Origin: Moniliella sp. 'wahieum'
Lineage: Eukaryota; Basidiomycota; Moniliellomycetes; Moniliellales; Moniliellaceae
Assembly: GCA_003971905.1 (NCBI GenBank)
Contig: RSEE01000068.1
Coordinates: 52,482-116,481, forward strand
Direction: 5' to 3'
Length of the DNA stretch: 64,000 nucleotides
The notes below the pieces were generated by a model. It was not told the DNA's origin, made no database searches, and was given only the letters and a program-made list of their open reading frames with translations. Shown in pieces: positions 53,130 to 64,000 of the stretch. Each line of letters begins with the position of its first letter. The stretch's first letter is position 1. The translations under genes and the position numbers were made by a program.

Positions 53130-56100
53130 TTAGGCACCCAGGGAGGAGGATAATACGGGGGCCGGGGGGCGGGCCGACCGAGTACGGGGCATGCCAGCGT
53201 GCGCGGCCGGATGGGGCGGCAAGTGCGGTGGTCGGTCTCGCTGCAATCGACGGGCCTCGGGAGGGCCAAGCCCATCGGTCGCTCGTCCATCGCGGCCATT
53301 GCTCCGGGGCCCCATGTCGTCCCGTCGGGGACCAGGAGGGAGCATACGGGGGGCGGCGGAGGAGGTGGACCGGGTGGGTTGGTTGGCGCGCCCATCATCG
53401 CCGCGTGGGCCCTTGGGAGGGTCAAAGGTGCCTGGGCCTGGCCGGGGCGCATTGACCGAGGACCACCCAAGGGCACGTCGGTGGTGGCGCCGAGCCAAGT
53501 ACGGGAGAGATACTGGGCCGAGCAGTAGGCAAGCCCGCAGACCCGAACGAAGGTGATGGGCTCGGCCCGGGCGGGGGGAATGGGCCAGGGGCGGGGCGGC
53601 GCGCACGGAACGTCGGGGCGGGGGAGAACGGACTGGCATGGCTGGAGAGGCGGCAGAGACAACCCCCCCGCACACTCGGGGAGGGCGCATGTTGCGTTGC
53701 AGCCGAGGAGGGGAGCGACGGTGAGGGGGGACGACGCATCGTAAAAGAAGGGAGCGAATTAAGCGGAGACTTCTTCTTGGGAGGCGCAGGCGAAATCGCT
53801 CCATCTTCCGAGGCGGGCTCGAAACGCGACCTCGGCACACGACCTGGGGGTGGGAATGGGCACACTGGTTCAGAGCTCAGCGAAGGGGTCGGAGCCGATG
53901 CAGCAGCGGAGCCTCTTCGACACCCGACATGGGCTCAGGCTCGGGGGCAGGACGAGGAGGCACGTCTCGTTCGGCTGGGTCATCGGCCGCTGCCTGGCGC
54001 TTCTGTGCCATACGCTGCCGGTACGCAGTCAACGACAGCTTGGTCCGTTGGGGTTCTGGATCCGGCACAGGCGCGGGGACAGGACCGGGCAGGACCAGGA
54101 GCAGGACCAGACCGGGAGTAGTAACGGGTGTTGCAGGCCCAGATTCCTGTGGCGATGCCGTGAGAGGAGCCGCAAGAGAGGCACAACCGCGTCGCGTGTG
54201 GGGGCCGGGGTGGCAAGCGTAGGTGGGAGCGGAGGCGGACCTGGAGGAGGAACAGCGGCCACATGCGAAGTCTCTGCCGACCTGAGCTCGTTCTCATCTT
54301 CCTCTCTTCAGAAAAGTCAAGCACACGTCGCTTTTTGGGGACGTGGAGAGAAATCGACTCGCGAGCCGCTTGTGGTTCATTCGCTCTGACGGAATGTCCC
54401 CGTCTTCCTGCCCAGGACTCTTCCCTCCCGGCTTCCCTCCCGAGATGGGCGCCGGTGAGAGAGAAGGAACCTGCTCTGCTTCTTCGCTCTCCTCAGCGTC
54501 ATTCTGCTGCGCTCCTTCTGCTGCGCTTGCAACTTGGCCGCCCGAGCCCGCTCTCGCGCCTCACGTTTGCGTTTGCGGTCACGAGCGCGTTCCCGCTCTC
54601 TCGCTCCTCAATCTCCTCTTGAGTCAATTCCTTCTTCCGTCTCCGGACCGGGGGACGAGGGGCCTGAGGTTCCACCTCTTGTTCTTGCTCTTGCTCTCGC
54701 TGTGGCTCTTGCTTCCCCTCGTGCCGAGAAACAAGTTTCTCCCCATCCTCTCCACCCGAGAAGAATGAGACTCCGTGTCGCTTCCAGCCAACTGTTGCAG
54801 CATCCGGCGTACCCGCACAGCTGCAGCCGACTTGCGAGCTGAAACGCGCTCGGCGCCGGGTCACGCCGCCGAGACCGACGCCGATCGTCGCCGGATTCGG
54901 ACGCGGGCTGCGTCCTCCTGCCGGAACTGCGACGACGCGAAGCGTCGCTCTCGCCCGAACTGCTCCGGCCTCCTCCTCCTCTTCCTCTCTCCTCCGAGTC
55001 GGTGTAAGTGCGGGAACGGCGGGGCGGGCGCCGTCGGGTGCGACTTTTGGCCTCGCTCTCTTCTTCGCCAAAGTCAAACATGCGAGGCAAGTTCATATCG
55101 GTCCGAAGGGCTTTGCGTTTCCCCCGGGTGCGGGACGAGAAGGTGGAAGCGGCAGCAATGGAGGCCTCGCGGGTAGCAATGTGTTGTTGGTGCATAGCTA
55201 CTTCCGTCTCGTCAGCTTCCGAATCCGAAGAAGACAGCGAAGCCTTGATCCGCGTTCCTTGCACCCGCTTCTTGAGCGGTAAGACAGTGACTGTGGGTGC
55301 ATCGATCACCATAGCTTTCGCCGGTGGCGTATGTGCCAACTTGGGCAACGAAAGAATCGTCTCGTCCGCCGTAGGATCGGTTGGAACCTCATCGTACTCT
55401 GGGTCGCTCATCCCCGATAGGGGGTCGGTGTCATATGCTTGCTCGGCGTGGGTGAAGGGACACGAGAACGCGAACGAGAAGCCGAACGCGAGGTTGGGCC
55501 GAAGGCGGAGCCTAGTGTCTCGGGATCAATTGGGCCCGATGAAGGGACAGGGAAAGAACTGCGGCCCCTGCTGGCACGTCCCTTGCTAGCAACCAGCCGC
55601 GACGCTGGTCGAGCAACGGTCGAAAATCAGGGGGTTTCGGCCGACGCTTTCGATCGTTTCCTGTCGGCAGGTCAGGTGCAGCTGCCAAAGGGTCCACGAT
55701 TGTTTGCGACAGAACAGACGCTGCAGCCGCATCCAGAAGTGGCATGCCTTGTCCCACACGTAGCATCTGGGCTACTGCGCAATCTTGCCTCCGGGCCAGG
55801 TTGGACGCTGTCGTCCCGCCGCCGCCGAGGCTCCCACTGCGTTCCCAACACAGCGCAGAGTGTCGAACCAAGCAAGTCTCGACTCGCTGCATTCATCCGC
55901 CGGCTAAGCAATGTGCCTTCATAAGGGAAGTCCCCCTTCGCCGCCAAGGCTGTGTGCGCAGCGGCGCGCTCTGCAGGGGTCAAAGAGACGCCCATTCCAT
56001 CGGGCGATGTGAATGGTGAGACAGTCAACGCCGAATCAGGCAAAAGGGGTTGTCGACCAGCTTGGGAAGGAGATGTGCAACGTGGGCATCGTCCCATTCC

Positions 56101-57972
56101 CACCCTAGGGTAATCTCGTGGGCTTTGCTAATGTCGGTAAGAGCAAAAATCCCAAACACCAATTCGGGTTCGACCGCCGTATCCAATACGGTAGGAGAGT
56201 GGGGCTGGGATGGAGATGACGGGTTAGACGTGGCAGATGGATCGGGGAGCGTGGAGGACACAATCCTTTCTGGCAGGGTGCTGCTTGAGATGGAGGAAGG
56301 TGTGCGGCGGTAGAGAATAGGTCGCAAACCGCGTTGGGGTGGCACGAGAAACGAGCAAAGCGAGCCAGGTTACCATAGCTGCGCATATCAATGACCAAAT
56401 CGAGGGGGGGAGGGAAAAGGTGGACGTGTGGCTTGGTGCAGCCAATTTTGAAGTACATGTTCTTCGGATCAGACGGTAGGCGCTTGCGCGTTTCAACACA
56501 CCCTTCATCTCGGTAATGAAGCAGCCACTGGGGATATGTTGGTTGGCGAACAAGCCATGCATCACCGGGCGGCTAAAGGTGCGGGAGCAGACCAGGGGGG
56601 TAGTGGACTGTGGGCACCCACATGAGGAGGTAGCACATCCTTGAAGATAGCTGCTGATGCCGTATCAGATATTTGCTTGACATAGATCCGCATCCCTAAC
56701 TTGGCCAATGGAGATGGAGAGCTGATGGCCACGGGCATGCACTCGTTCCCCACAGCACACAGTCCCTCAGCAGGCGAAGTGGTAAGCTGCGCAGGAGTGC
56801 GGGACCTGGATCCCTCGTCCTCGGTGCCCTCGGTGTTCACAGCGGGAAACCGCTGGGCGACCGAAGTGTGGGGCTTGGCTTTGAGAACAGGGACGATCCA
56901 TTTGCCACCCTGGTGATGAACTGCTCTTAGAGGGGGCTCAGTCCCGGGAATACCAGGGGTAGCCGCCCAGCGCTGGAAGGGAAGCATGGCCGCCTCCAGC
57001 TGGGGCTTGAGGGTGGGGTCAGCGAGGATGTTGCGAGCGAGGGGGGTGAACTCAACGCGCCACGCTTCGGTCACAACGGGGGACTCGGAAGAGCCCCGCT
57101 CGTCGTCCTTTCGGCGAGGGGCACGACGCTGGAAAGCAGTGACACTGTTGCTGCGCGACCCCATCGCCTCAGGTGCCAAAGCTGATGGCGTGTGGGCGCC
57201 CGGACCCATTGCAGACGTGGAGGACTCATACCAAGAGGGGAAGCGTTACCAGGCAAGGATGGATGTGGCGCATTTCCCCCTCCTGTCTTGTCCTCCTGTC
57301 CCTGGAGCGAGACGGAGAGTTGATCGGGACTGGGAATTACGCTGGCGTTGACGCGCCGATGCTGGGAGATGGCGGCCTGGTACAGTTCATTGCGGCGGCG
57401 CTCGTCGTCGCGCTTTCGTGTTTGGATAGCGCGTGCGTAGGCAGCATCGACGCGTCTGTCAGGGTTGGGATCACAGCGCTCACACAGATAATCGTCGGGC
57501 ACCATCGAAGGTGAGGTCATGCCCATGCAGGCGCAATGTTGCCACACGAGACAGCGATCGCACTGGATGGTGAAGCCATCATCGTCGCTTATCTCGCAAA
57601 TACATCTGATCCAGAAGAGGTAGAAGGGACGTGTTAGCGAATTCGAACGCGCGCGCGCGAGAGGCGTAACGTACCGGATGACATCGTCGGCTGGACGGTC
57701 GTCGTGGACGTCGTCGCCGCCTGCGGGGGCCGTCGTCATCGTTCCTGTTGCCATCGATGGCGTCGGGGGGCGGATCCTCGCGTTGGGAAGTGGAGTGCGC
57801 AGAGGGTGTTCGTGGGGGCTGCGGCGGGGGGCGAAGGGGGAGGCGGGCGGAGGAAGGCAGAGCGGCGTCGTCGTCGAGATGCTCGTCGGGGTCGTCGTAG
57901 GGACGCAGGTCGACGGGCCGCGCAGACGACGCGGAGGGCGGGACGACGGGGGGGAGGCGCAAGCGCAGCCAT
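53130..57972 (-). CDS. SET3: PHD- and SET-domain protein Set3 (histone deacetylase complex subunit)
   Basis: ATG at 57972 gives MAALAPP, then [20 protein letters not shown] and an intron at 57674-57606 (69 nt) that splices DDVI/R to [20 protein letters not shown] and WQHCACMGM...DYLCERC, a PHD finger of the Set3/MLL5 type that reads H3K4 methylation. About 300 residues later comes a SET domain: [50 protein letters not shown] plus [25 protein letters not shown] and [10 protein letters not shown]. The usual NHSC motif is replaced by RFSC, as expected of the non-catalytic Set3 class. The long C-terminal part (55.9-53.1 kb) is Ser/Arg/Asp-rich ([20 protein letters not shown], then Pro-rich) and disordered. 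Set3 is the scaffold of a histone deacetylase complex. Stop taken as TAA at 53130-53132; many frame breaks. Confidence 0.85.
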
Positions 57973-59003
57973 CCCGGGTGGTGGCAGGGGCGGCTGGCAG
58001 CAAGCCAAGACGGGGCGTGGGGGATGGTGGTGGTGGTGGTGGTGGAAGGGCGGACGTGGCGGCGTCTGTCCGGTCGGCGTTTCCTCTGGCCGAGTGCCTG
58101 CGTTGCCTCTCGGCCGGCCAGCGCACCCAGCGCGCCCCGTGCCCCCTTGAAAAATTCCCGTCTGCTGAGGTAAGCCGCGCCCCCATTCCGCCCCAGGCCT
58201 GCTTTCGTATAAATTCCGGCCTTGGCCCGCTTCTTTTGCGACCATCTCCTGCCGGGCGCAGGGAGGGACCCCGAGGACAGTTGCTCTAGGCCTCACCCTC
58301 GCCCATTCAAGGCTCTACGGGCATACAGATGCTGTTGGTTGCAATGGCTACTCCAGGCGATGGCGGCAAGTTTGCTTTGGTCTCCACCCTCCAAATGGGG
58401 TTTGTTTTATTAGTCCTTTTGTTTCCTATTTTCCACAGCGTTTCCTCTCGCCTCCCGCCCATCTCTTCGTCACGGAAGAACGAAATAGTAGTCTGGCCCT
58501 GCGAGGGCTCCATGGAACAGCAGCCAGAGGCACCATGGCGCCACTGGGGATGTGCGTGTTGGCTGGCCAGTGCTTGAAGCTTGAAGCGTGCAGACAAGGT
58601 GCTGTTTCCGCTGCGCGGAGCGAGCCTAGCGAGGCCCCTCAACGAAGCGGTGGGCAGCACCACTCCACTGCACCGCACGGCGCCACACCCGCACAGGGCT
58701 AGGGTTGGCCCAGCTGCCTTGGGCCAGAGGACGCCGCAGGGAGCGGGATCGACGAGACTCGGAGGCGTAGACGAACACTGGCGCAGAGGCGCGCCCGTGC
58801 GCTCCCGGCCTTCCACGTTGCAGGGCGCAGTGCCCACCTCGGAGCCTGTCCCAGTCCTCTCCGCCCGGCGCAGGGCCAGTGAGCCACCCAAAGCTTCTTT
58901 GTGCGCGCGCCGCCTTGCCCCCCCTTCCAGCCGCCCAGCTATAAAGCTCCGCGGCCGTCCCGGCTCTCTCCCCCTTCCCACCACACACCTCTGTCTGTCC
59001 ACC
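57973..59003. other. Intergenic region between SET3 and NDK1
   Basis: About 1 kb divergent gap. It holds the SET3 promoter on the left, CTTGAAGCTTGAAGC at 58573-58587, and the NDK1 TATA box. No gene recognised. Confidence 0.5.
58940..58946 (+). promoter_or_regulatory. TATA box of NDK1
   Basis: TATAAAG lies 58 bases upstream of the extended pyrimidine-rich leader end and 64 bases before the ATG at 59004. This fits a strongly expressed gene with a short leader. Confidence 0.6.
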
Positions 59004-59581
59004 ATGTCGTCCCAGTCCATTGCCGGTGTCACGGGCACGCCCAGCGAGCGCAGCTACATCATGATCAAGCCTGACGGCACTGCCCGCCAGCTCATCGGCG
59101 AGATCATCTCCACGTTCGAGAAGCGCGGCTACCTGCTCGCCGGCCTCAAGATGGTCGTGCCCAGCCAGGAGCTGGCCAAGAAGTACGTTCTCTTGCTCCA
59201 GTGTTTCCCCCTTGCTGCCCCTACCGATCCTGACTTGCCCCCCCCCCCTTTTCCAGGCACTACGCCGACCTTGCCGGCAAGCCCTTCTTCGCCGGGCTCG
59301 TCGAGTACATTACCTGCGGCACCCCCGTTGTCGCCATGGTCTGGCAGGGTACCGATGTGGTCAAGCAGGGCCGCAAGATGGTGGGTGCCACCAACCCGCT
59401 TGTTGCCGCTGACCAGCCCGGCAGCATCCGTGGCAAGTACGCCATCTCGGTCGGCCGCAACCTCATCCACGCCTCTGACTCGGCCGAGAGCGCGGAGAAG
59501 GAGATTAGCCTCTGGTTCAAGCCCGAGGAGCTTGCCTCGTACCAGACCGCCAACTTCTCCTGGATCTTTGCCGACAACTAA
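59004..59581 (+). CDS. NDK1: Nucleoside diphosphate kinase
   Basis: Transfers the gamma phosphate between nucleoside triphosphates and diphosphates through a phospho-histidine. Exon 1 (59004-59182) encodes [40 protein letters not shown] and [11 protein letters not shown]. The intron is 59183-59256 (GTACGT..TCCAG). Exon 2 has [60 protein letters not shown] and [20 protein letters not shown] with the active-site His in NLIHASDS, ending [12 protein letters not shown] at 59579-59581. The full product of about 167 residues is in one uninterrupted frame in each exon. It is the only conserved gene here with no frame break. A 10-residue N-terminal extension over the core family is seen. Confidence 0.97.
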
Positions 59582-60021
59582 GCTGCCCCCTCAAGCTTCA
59601 AGCTTGTCCCCGGGTGTCGCTGACGTTGGCTGACGTTGCGTGATCAATGCACTGGTATTCCAAGTCCCATGGCTTCTGTGTAATAGTCGTCTTGTCATCT
59701 GCACAGCGCGCAGGATGCGTGTAGCCATTGTCAGTCAGTCCGGTCCAGGGCAGAGCGTCGAGTGGTTAATTGCACTGGGACACGCTGGCTTGATGGTTCC
59801 GAAGCTTCATGCATCCCACGGTTGATTATAAATGGTTGAGACGCGAGAAGCCGCCCAGTCGGTGCAAGGGAGCGATTACGTCAGGATGCCGACGGCTGGT
59901 GGCGGCCAGAAGGACCGGAGGTAAGGCGGGCCGGGCGTATGGGCAAAGCGGCGGCTTGCGTATCGGAAGGGGGAGGAGACGCCCACACGTTCTTGCCACC
60001 CCACCACCACTTGTGTTCCCC
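59582..60021. other. Intergenic region between NDK1 and GRX5
   Basis: 440 bases. TCAAGCTTCAAGCTTG at 59591-59606 follows the NDK1 stop, and TTATAAATGG at 59826 may be the GRX5 TATA box. No gene recognised. Confidence 0.5.
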
Positions 60022-60543
60022 ATGCTGCGCTCTGCCTTTGGCCTTGTGCGTTCCACCGTCCCGCTGCGTGCGGTCCCGCGTGCCGGTGCATCTGCATCGG
60101 TTGCTGCCATGCGCCCGGCCCTGTCGGCGGGCCAGGTGCGCCTGCTGTCGGCCGAGACGCGGTCCAAGATTGACGCGGCTGTCAAGGCCAAGCCGCTGGT
60201 CGTCTTTATCAAGGGCACACTCGAAGCGCCCATGTGCGGATTCAGCCGCCGCGTGGTCACCATCCTCGACATGGCCGACGTGCCCCCTCCAAGATCCAGT
60301 CGTACAATGTCTTGGCGGACGATGAGCTGCGGCAGAGCATGAAGGAGTACTCCGACTGGCCCACCTTCCCCCAGATGTACCTCGATGGCGAGTTTGTCGG
60401 AGGCGCAGACATTGTTGTGCAAAGTACGTGTGTTTTCTCAGGTGTGACAAGGATCGAATACTGACGTTGCATCTCGGTGGGTAGTGTACCAGTCCGGGGA
60501 GCTGAGCAAGGCCCTGAAAGACGCTGGGGTTACCACCAAGTAA
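60022..60543 (+). CDS. GRX5: Mitochondrial monothiol glutaredoxin Grx5
   Basis: Iron-sulfur cluster transfer protein of the mitochondrial matrix. Start ATG at 60022; [20 protein letters not shown] is an Arg-rich, acid-free presequence. The core has [20 protein letters not shown], then [17 protein letters not shown] with the CGFS active site. A missing C in the run at 60283-60287 shifts the frame to [40 protein letters not shown] and DIVVQ. The intron is 60424-60484 (61 nt), splicing to [19 protein letters not shown] with TAA at 60541-60543. WPTFPQMY and GGAD are the glutathione-binding positions of the family. Length about 155 residues, normal for Grx5. Confidence 0.95.
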
Positions 60544-60906
60544 TGCCTTATGCGCGTCCCTTCCATCTCCTGCTGTGGGCAGATGCATTGATCCTCTACT
60601 GTGCGCGTTGTTCTCCTGGGGGACTGGGTCGTTCTTTGTCATCTAGCCTATTAACAGACCGCTACTCATGCAGTGACAAGATCAGTTTGGGTACGAAGCG
60701 TATGTAGAGTCCCACATTGTGGAAAAAGAAGGGAAGCAGAAGGAATGGATAATGGCGAGGAGGAGCGACAAGCCCGCGAATCGGAACCCCCGGCCCCGTT
60801 CCCGCGCGGCAGCCACGAGCCTGGGGGGCAAGAGGAAACAAATACAGGTTAAGAGTCAGGAACAGGCAGGTCAAGATACATTTTCAGGACTCGAGAAACA
60901 ATGCGA
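60544..60906. other. Convergent intergenic region (GRX5 / RhoGEF)
   Basis: About 360 bases between two 3' ends; nothing recognised. The RhoGEF 3' end may reach into it. Confidence 0.45.
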
Positions 60907-63900
60907 TCAAACGAAACAGGAACCAAGGCAAACTCCCATGCCAAAGGCATGAGATGCCCCTTTTCTGAGGGGGGGAACAACGACAGGGGGAATGGGGACA
61001 AACATCAAACCTGATGCAGCTGCACACCAACATTCTCTCATGGAGAGCCCCAACTCCCCAAGTCGGCGAAACAAAGAGAGAAAGCAGCAACAAGGGCCGA
61101 GGCGAATGGGACAAGGACGGTCTTCACATTGGCACTGCTCATCGCACAGGGAGGTGATGCGACGGACGATATCGAGAGCTAACTCAATACGGTTGTGGGC
61201 GTCGCTACCGACCGGTGCGGCCGTTTGCAGATTCTGGAGCAAAAGACTGTACTTCATTACACGTTGTGTCCTGCCAAACGGGTTCTGGTCAGTCAGCAAG
61301 TTCTCCTCGTGTTGCCCCACGCACAAGCGACAAAGCAGCCATCATCCACGTACGGCATAATCACAATGTCAAACGGAGACAAGTCCTTGCCTATCGGTAC
61401 CGTTTCCAGCCAGCTGGCGGACCCGAGCGCAGGCAAGCTGGCCTTACGTTTGGCCGTTGGCGGCCGCTCGCAAGGCCCGAGCGAGGCAGATGTCGCTGGC
61501 CACAAGTCCAGGTAGCCGACAACAACGGCATCAACGTGGTCATTCCCATCGAGTCGCCCTGTACCCACCCCCCATCTCCCGCTGTGGGGGAACTTGAATC
61601 GTGCGACGGAAGCGTCGATAGATGAAAGGACAAGCTGGCAAGGGACAAGTCGACCTCATCCAAGTCCAGAGCGTTTTCATCACGGTCCCTTGGGCGCGAG
61701 GCGAGGGCGCTGGCGAGGGCGAAGGTCGCGCTACATGGATCGTCGATGGGTTGGAAAGGTTGGGATGGGTCTCGCCCACGCAGCTGGTGGGACGAACGGA
61801 GATGAGCCGATGCGGAATCGAGTTGGATCGTCCGTCTCTTTTCGTTTTTTGGGCTTGGGGCACTCGAGCTCGAACGCACTGAGCCCGCTCATAACCTGGG
61901 GCACAACTTTGCTCCAGTCCACCAACGTTGCTTCCAGGTGGGCGCCACATCCGCAAATGCCATGCCTACCCCGGCGGCGGTGGCGTGAGCTCCAATGTGA
62001 CAGGAGCCTCTTGCTCACCCCAATCACTCGCGGAAGAGTGGTAGCCAAGGTGATCAGATGGGAGGGAGGTGCACTCGCCGGCGCGTCCCCAGTTCCTGCT
62101 CCTGCTCCTGCTCTGGCGCCGCGTCGAGGCCTTCTGCCTCCTCGTTCTTGCCCAAGACAGCCCGAACGGTCGCCAAGAGGCCATCCATGTACCGCACATA
62201 CGACCGTTCCCCCAGAATGAGTTCACGAATGACAAAGAGAGCGTGTACCTCTTTTCGCCACGCTGCGTCGTCAGTAAACGTCGACGACGGTCCACGGTCA
62301 CCGAATCTTGGCCTGACACTTGACCCACTCTGGCCAGCAGAGCAAAGGCCTCAGGATCGGGAATGGACTGGCGCTTCAGCAGCCCCGTGGCTGAACCGCT
62401 CCACGAACGAATTGGTTTGCGCTGCACCGATCCGACAGCGCCAGTGTCGTGCTCCAGCTTGGCACCGCTGGGTCAGACAGCTCCGGCAACGTGTCCGACG
62501 AAGTGACCGAGTTGGAGTGGTGTGATCCAGAGGCGGGGGCGCTTGGTGGCACGGGTGAACCGGTCGATGGGTCGCAACGTGCTCGGAATCCGAGGCGTCA
62601 CGGAGCAAAGCTTCCCGCCATATTGCGATGTGGGGTCCGAGGGCGAATGAGGGGACGTAATGGATTCAGGTGAGGGGTAAAAGCTGCTGCCGCATCTGTT
62701 CCGACCCCCCCCCTTGAGGTTGGTGTCCCGTCCTTTTGTCCGCTCCCCAGCCTGACCGCATCGTCGTCTGCGTCGAGCCCGATAAACTGCGAGAGGCGGT
62801 GATGCAGGGCGAATGGACGCTCCCTGTGCTCTGGCTGCTATCGGTCGACAAGGCGGACAAGGGCCGAAGCGGGTGGGTGGGGGACGCGCTGGTCTCGGTG
62901 GGCTGAAGAGGCGGGCTAGGAGAGGCCGCTGAGGCGGGAAAGGACGCACAGTAACTTTCTCGCAGCTGTTCCAGCAGCGCGTAGAAGGTAGCGTCGTCTC
63001 CAATGAAGGACAAGTGAGATGGGTGGGCCGGCCGGGCCTCCGGTGCAGCAGGAGTAGTAGTGTCCAGGTGGGCATCTTCAGCCCCAGCCGGACCGAGCGG
63101 TGGCGGAGCGAGTGGGCGTGCGTGCCGAATCCTCCGCCAAACAAATCGGTCGTGATCGCAGCCGACAGCGCCGGGACGCGCTGGACAAGGCTGACCCGGC
63201 GGGTTTGTACACATTGCCGCCCCGGCAGGGCAGTGGAAGAGGACTCTAGCGTTGGTGCTTGTCGTGGTACTGCTGTCTGGGGCGGGGGCCGCAGGCTGGG
63301 GCAGGGCGTAGGCGTGGGTGGAGAGGGCTGGGTTCCGTCAGACGCATGGCTTGTCGTGCAGATGGGTGACCCCTGGGAAGAGGTGGTAGAACAGTCGGCA
63401 GAGGTATTTTCGATGGCTTTGCGCCGACTTTGACCGCGCCTGGGTGGAGGCGGAACAGAAATGGGATGAAGATCCCGAGGGCTGAGGGTGGGGTTCATTG
63501 GCAGGTTCGTTTGGGCGGCCAAGGCACTGCCGAATGCGCAAGAGCCGGCACAGTGGTCGGCCTGTTGCTCAGCAACTGCGCCTGCGAAAGCAGCTCCAAG
63601 AAGATGCGCCTCTCGCAGCGACAGAGCCCCTACGACCCAAACGGGCTCGCATCCCTGCACCGGCGTTGGCTTTTGTAATGGAAGAGTACCGGAAGAGAGG
63701 GCAAGGCGAAGTCGTCGCGCTTTTCTCGCTTCCCCCGCTTCCCTAATCTTTCGTACCATGATCGTTATGGCCTCTGCCACTCGGGACGTTGTCGCGGGCG
63801 TTGTCGCGGACGATGTCGGCGAAGTCAACGGACGCTTGGCGCGTGTTGCCTCGTTGTTGTGGGTAGTGTACACCAATGTGGAGATGGAACATTCGGATCG

Positions 63901-63981
63901 AGACCGACGTAGGGGGATGGAAGAGGAGACGGTGGGCGCGAGCATCATAGTTGTAGTTCGGGCCAATCCGTCGCGTACCAA
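60907..63981 (-). CDS. RhoGEF (DH-domain) protein, N-terminus possibly cut by the window edge
   Basis: The Dbl-homology domain is spread over several frames: VHALFVIRELILGERSYVRY with MDGLLATVRAVLG (62260-62150, the conserved first helix with ERxYV), then ITLATTLPRVIGVSKRLLS, MAFADVAPT-type text, LEATLVDWSKVVPQVMSGL, and SPFDIVIMP. An intron at 61353-61285 (69 nt) follows, then TQRVMKYSLLLQNLQTAAP and DAHNRIELALDIVRRITSLC, which is the signature 'P.QR...Y.LLL..L' helix. N-terminal to it (63.98-62.3 kb) is a long Ser/Pro/Arg-rich region with a helical island, FIGDDATFYALLEQLRESYC. The open frame runs to the right edge, with ATG candidates at 63760 and beyond, so the N-terminus may be incomplete. 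No PH domain was found; the 3' end is uncertain. It would activate a Rho-family GTPase in polarity or cell-wall signalling. Confidence 0.75.
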
Positions 63982-64000
63982 AGGACCTGAACCGGCTGGG

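Overview
The window is nuclear DNA from a fungus. Genes carry short spliceosomal introns (about 61-123 nt, GT..AG, with CTAAC/CTGAC branch sites). The tRNA has a canonical 37/38 intron, and several genes belong to fungal or strongly fungal families (polarisome Spa2, Set3, Def1, Ubc6, Arp2, Met2). The sequence is GC-rich and gene-dense with few introns per gene, which suggests a yeast-like basidiomycete; that placement is inference. Nothing in the window is bacterial except one gene that looks transferred.

Layout. 0-2.3 kb: decayed Ty3/gypsy retroelement (minus). 3.8-4.4: MARVEL membrane protein. 5.2-7.6: WW/FF-domain protein (minus). 7.9-12.2: cohesin regulator PDS5. 12.4-13.4: tail-anchored E2 UBC6 (minus). 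14.4-15.6: tubby/LURP-like protein. 16.6-19.1: DEF1 (CUE domain plus low-complexity tail). 19.3-25.0: two genes built from repeated, very divergent dynein-light-chain (LC8)-like modules. 25.5-26.8: ARP2. 26.9-29.1: UTP5/WDR43 (minus). 29.3-30.5: MYG1 (minus). 30.7-31.7: collapsed remnant of the complex I 75-kDa subunit gene. 32.1-33.7: MET2. 34.6-35.6: intronless bacterial-type MarR-GNAT fusion in an AT-richer stretch. 36.4-40.1: two aldo/keto reductases (minus). 41.0: intron-containing tRNA-Ile(AAU), head to head with a TilS-like tRNA-Ile lysidine synthase (41.1-42.7). 43.1-46.5: SPA2 (minus). 47.1-49.6: coiled-coil protein. 49.9-52.2: mitochondrial malic enzyme (minus). 53.1-58.0: SET3 (minus). 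59.0-59.6: NDK1. 60.0-60.5: mitochondrial monothiol glutaredoxin GRX5. 60.9 to the right edge: RhoGEF (minus).

Sequence quality matters for reading everything here. Nearly every conserved gene except NDK1 has its frame broken by single-base gaps, mostly inside short homopolymers (at least seven breaks in ARP2 alone). This looks like an unpolished long-read assembly rather than gene death, so gene spans below run across frame breaks. The NDUFS1 locus differs: whole blocks of several hundred residues are absent.

Functionally most genes are housekeeping: chromatin and cohesion (PDS5, SET3, DEF1), rRNA processing (UTP5), polarity and actin (SPA2, ARP2, RhoGEF), ER-associated degradation (UBC6), mitochondria (malic enzyme, GRX5, MYG1, TilS, NDUFS1 remnant), and methionine and nucleotide metabolism (MET2, NDK1). 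The two parts that stand out are the LC8-like module array and the MarR-GNAT gene.
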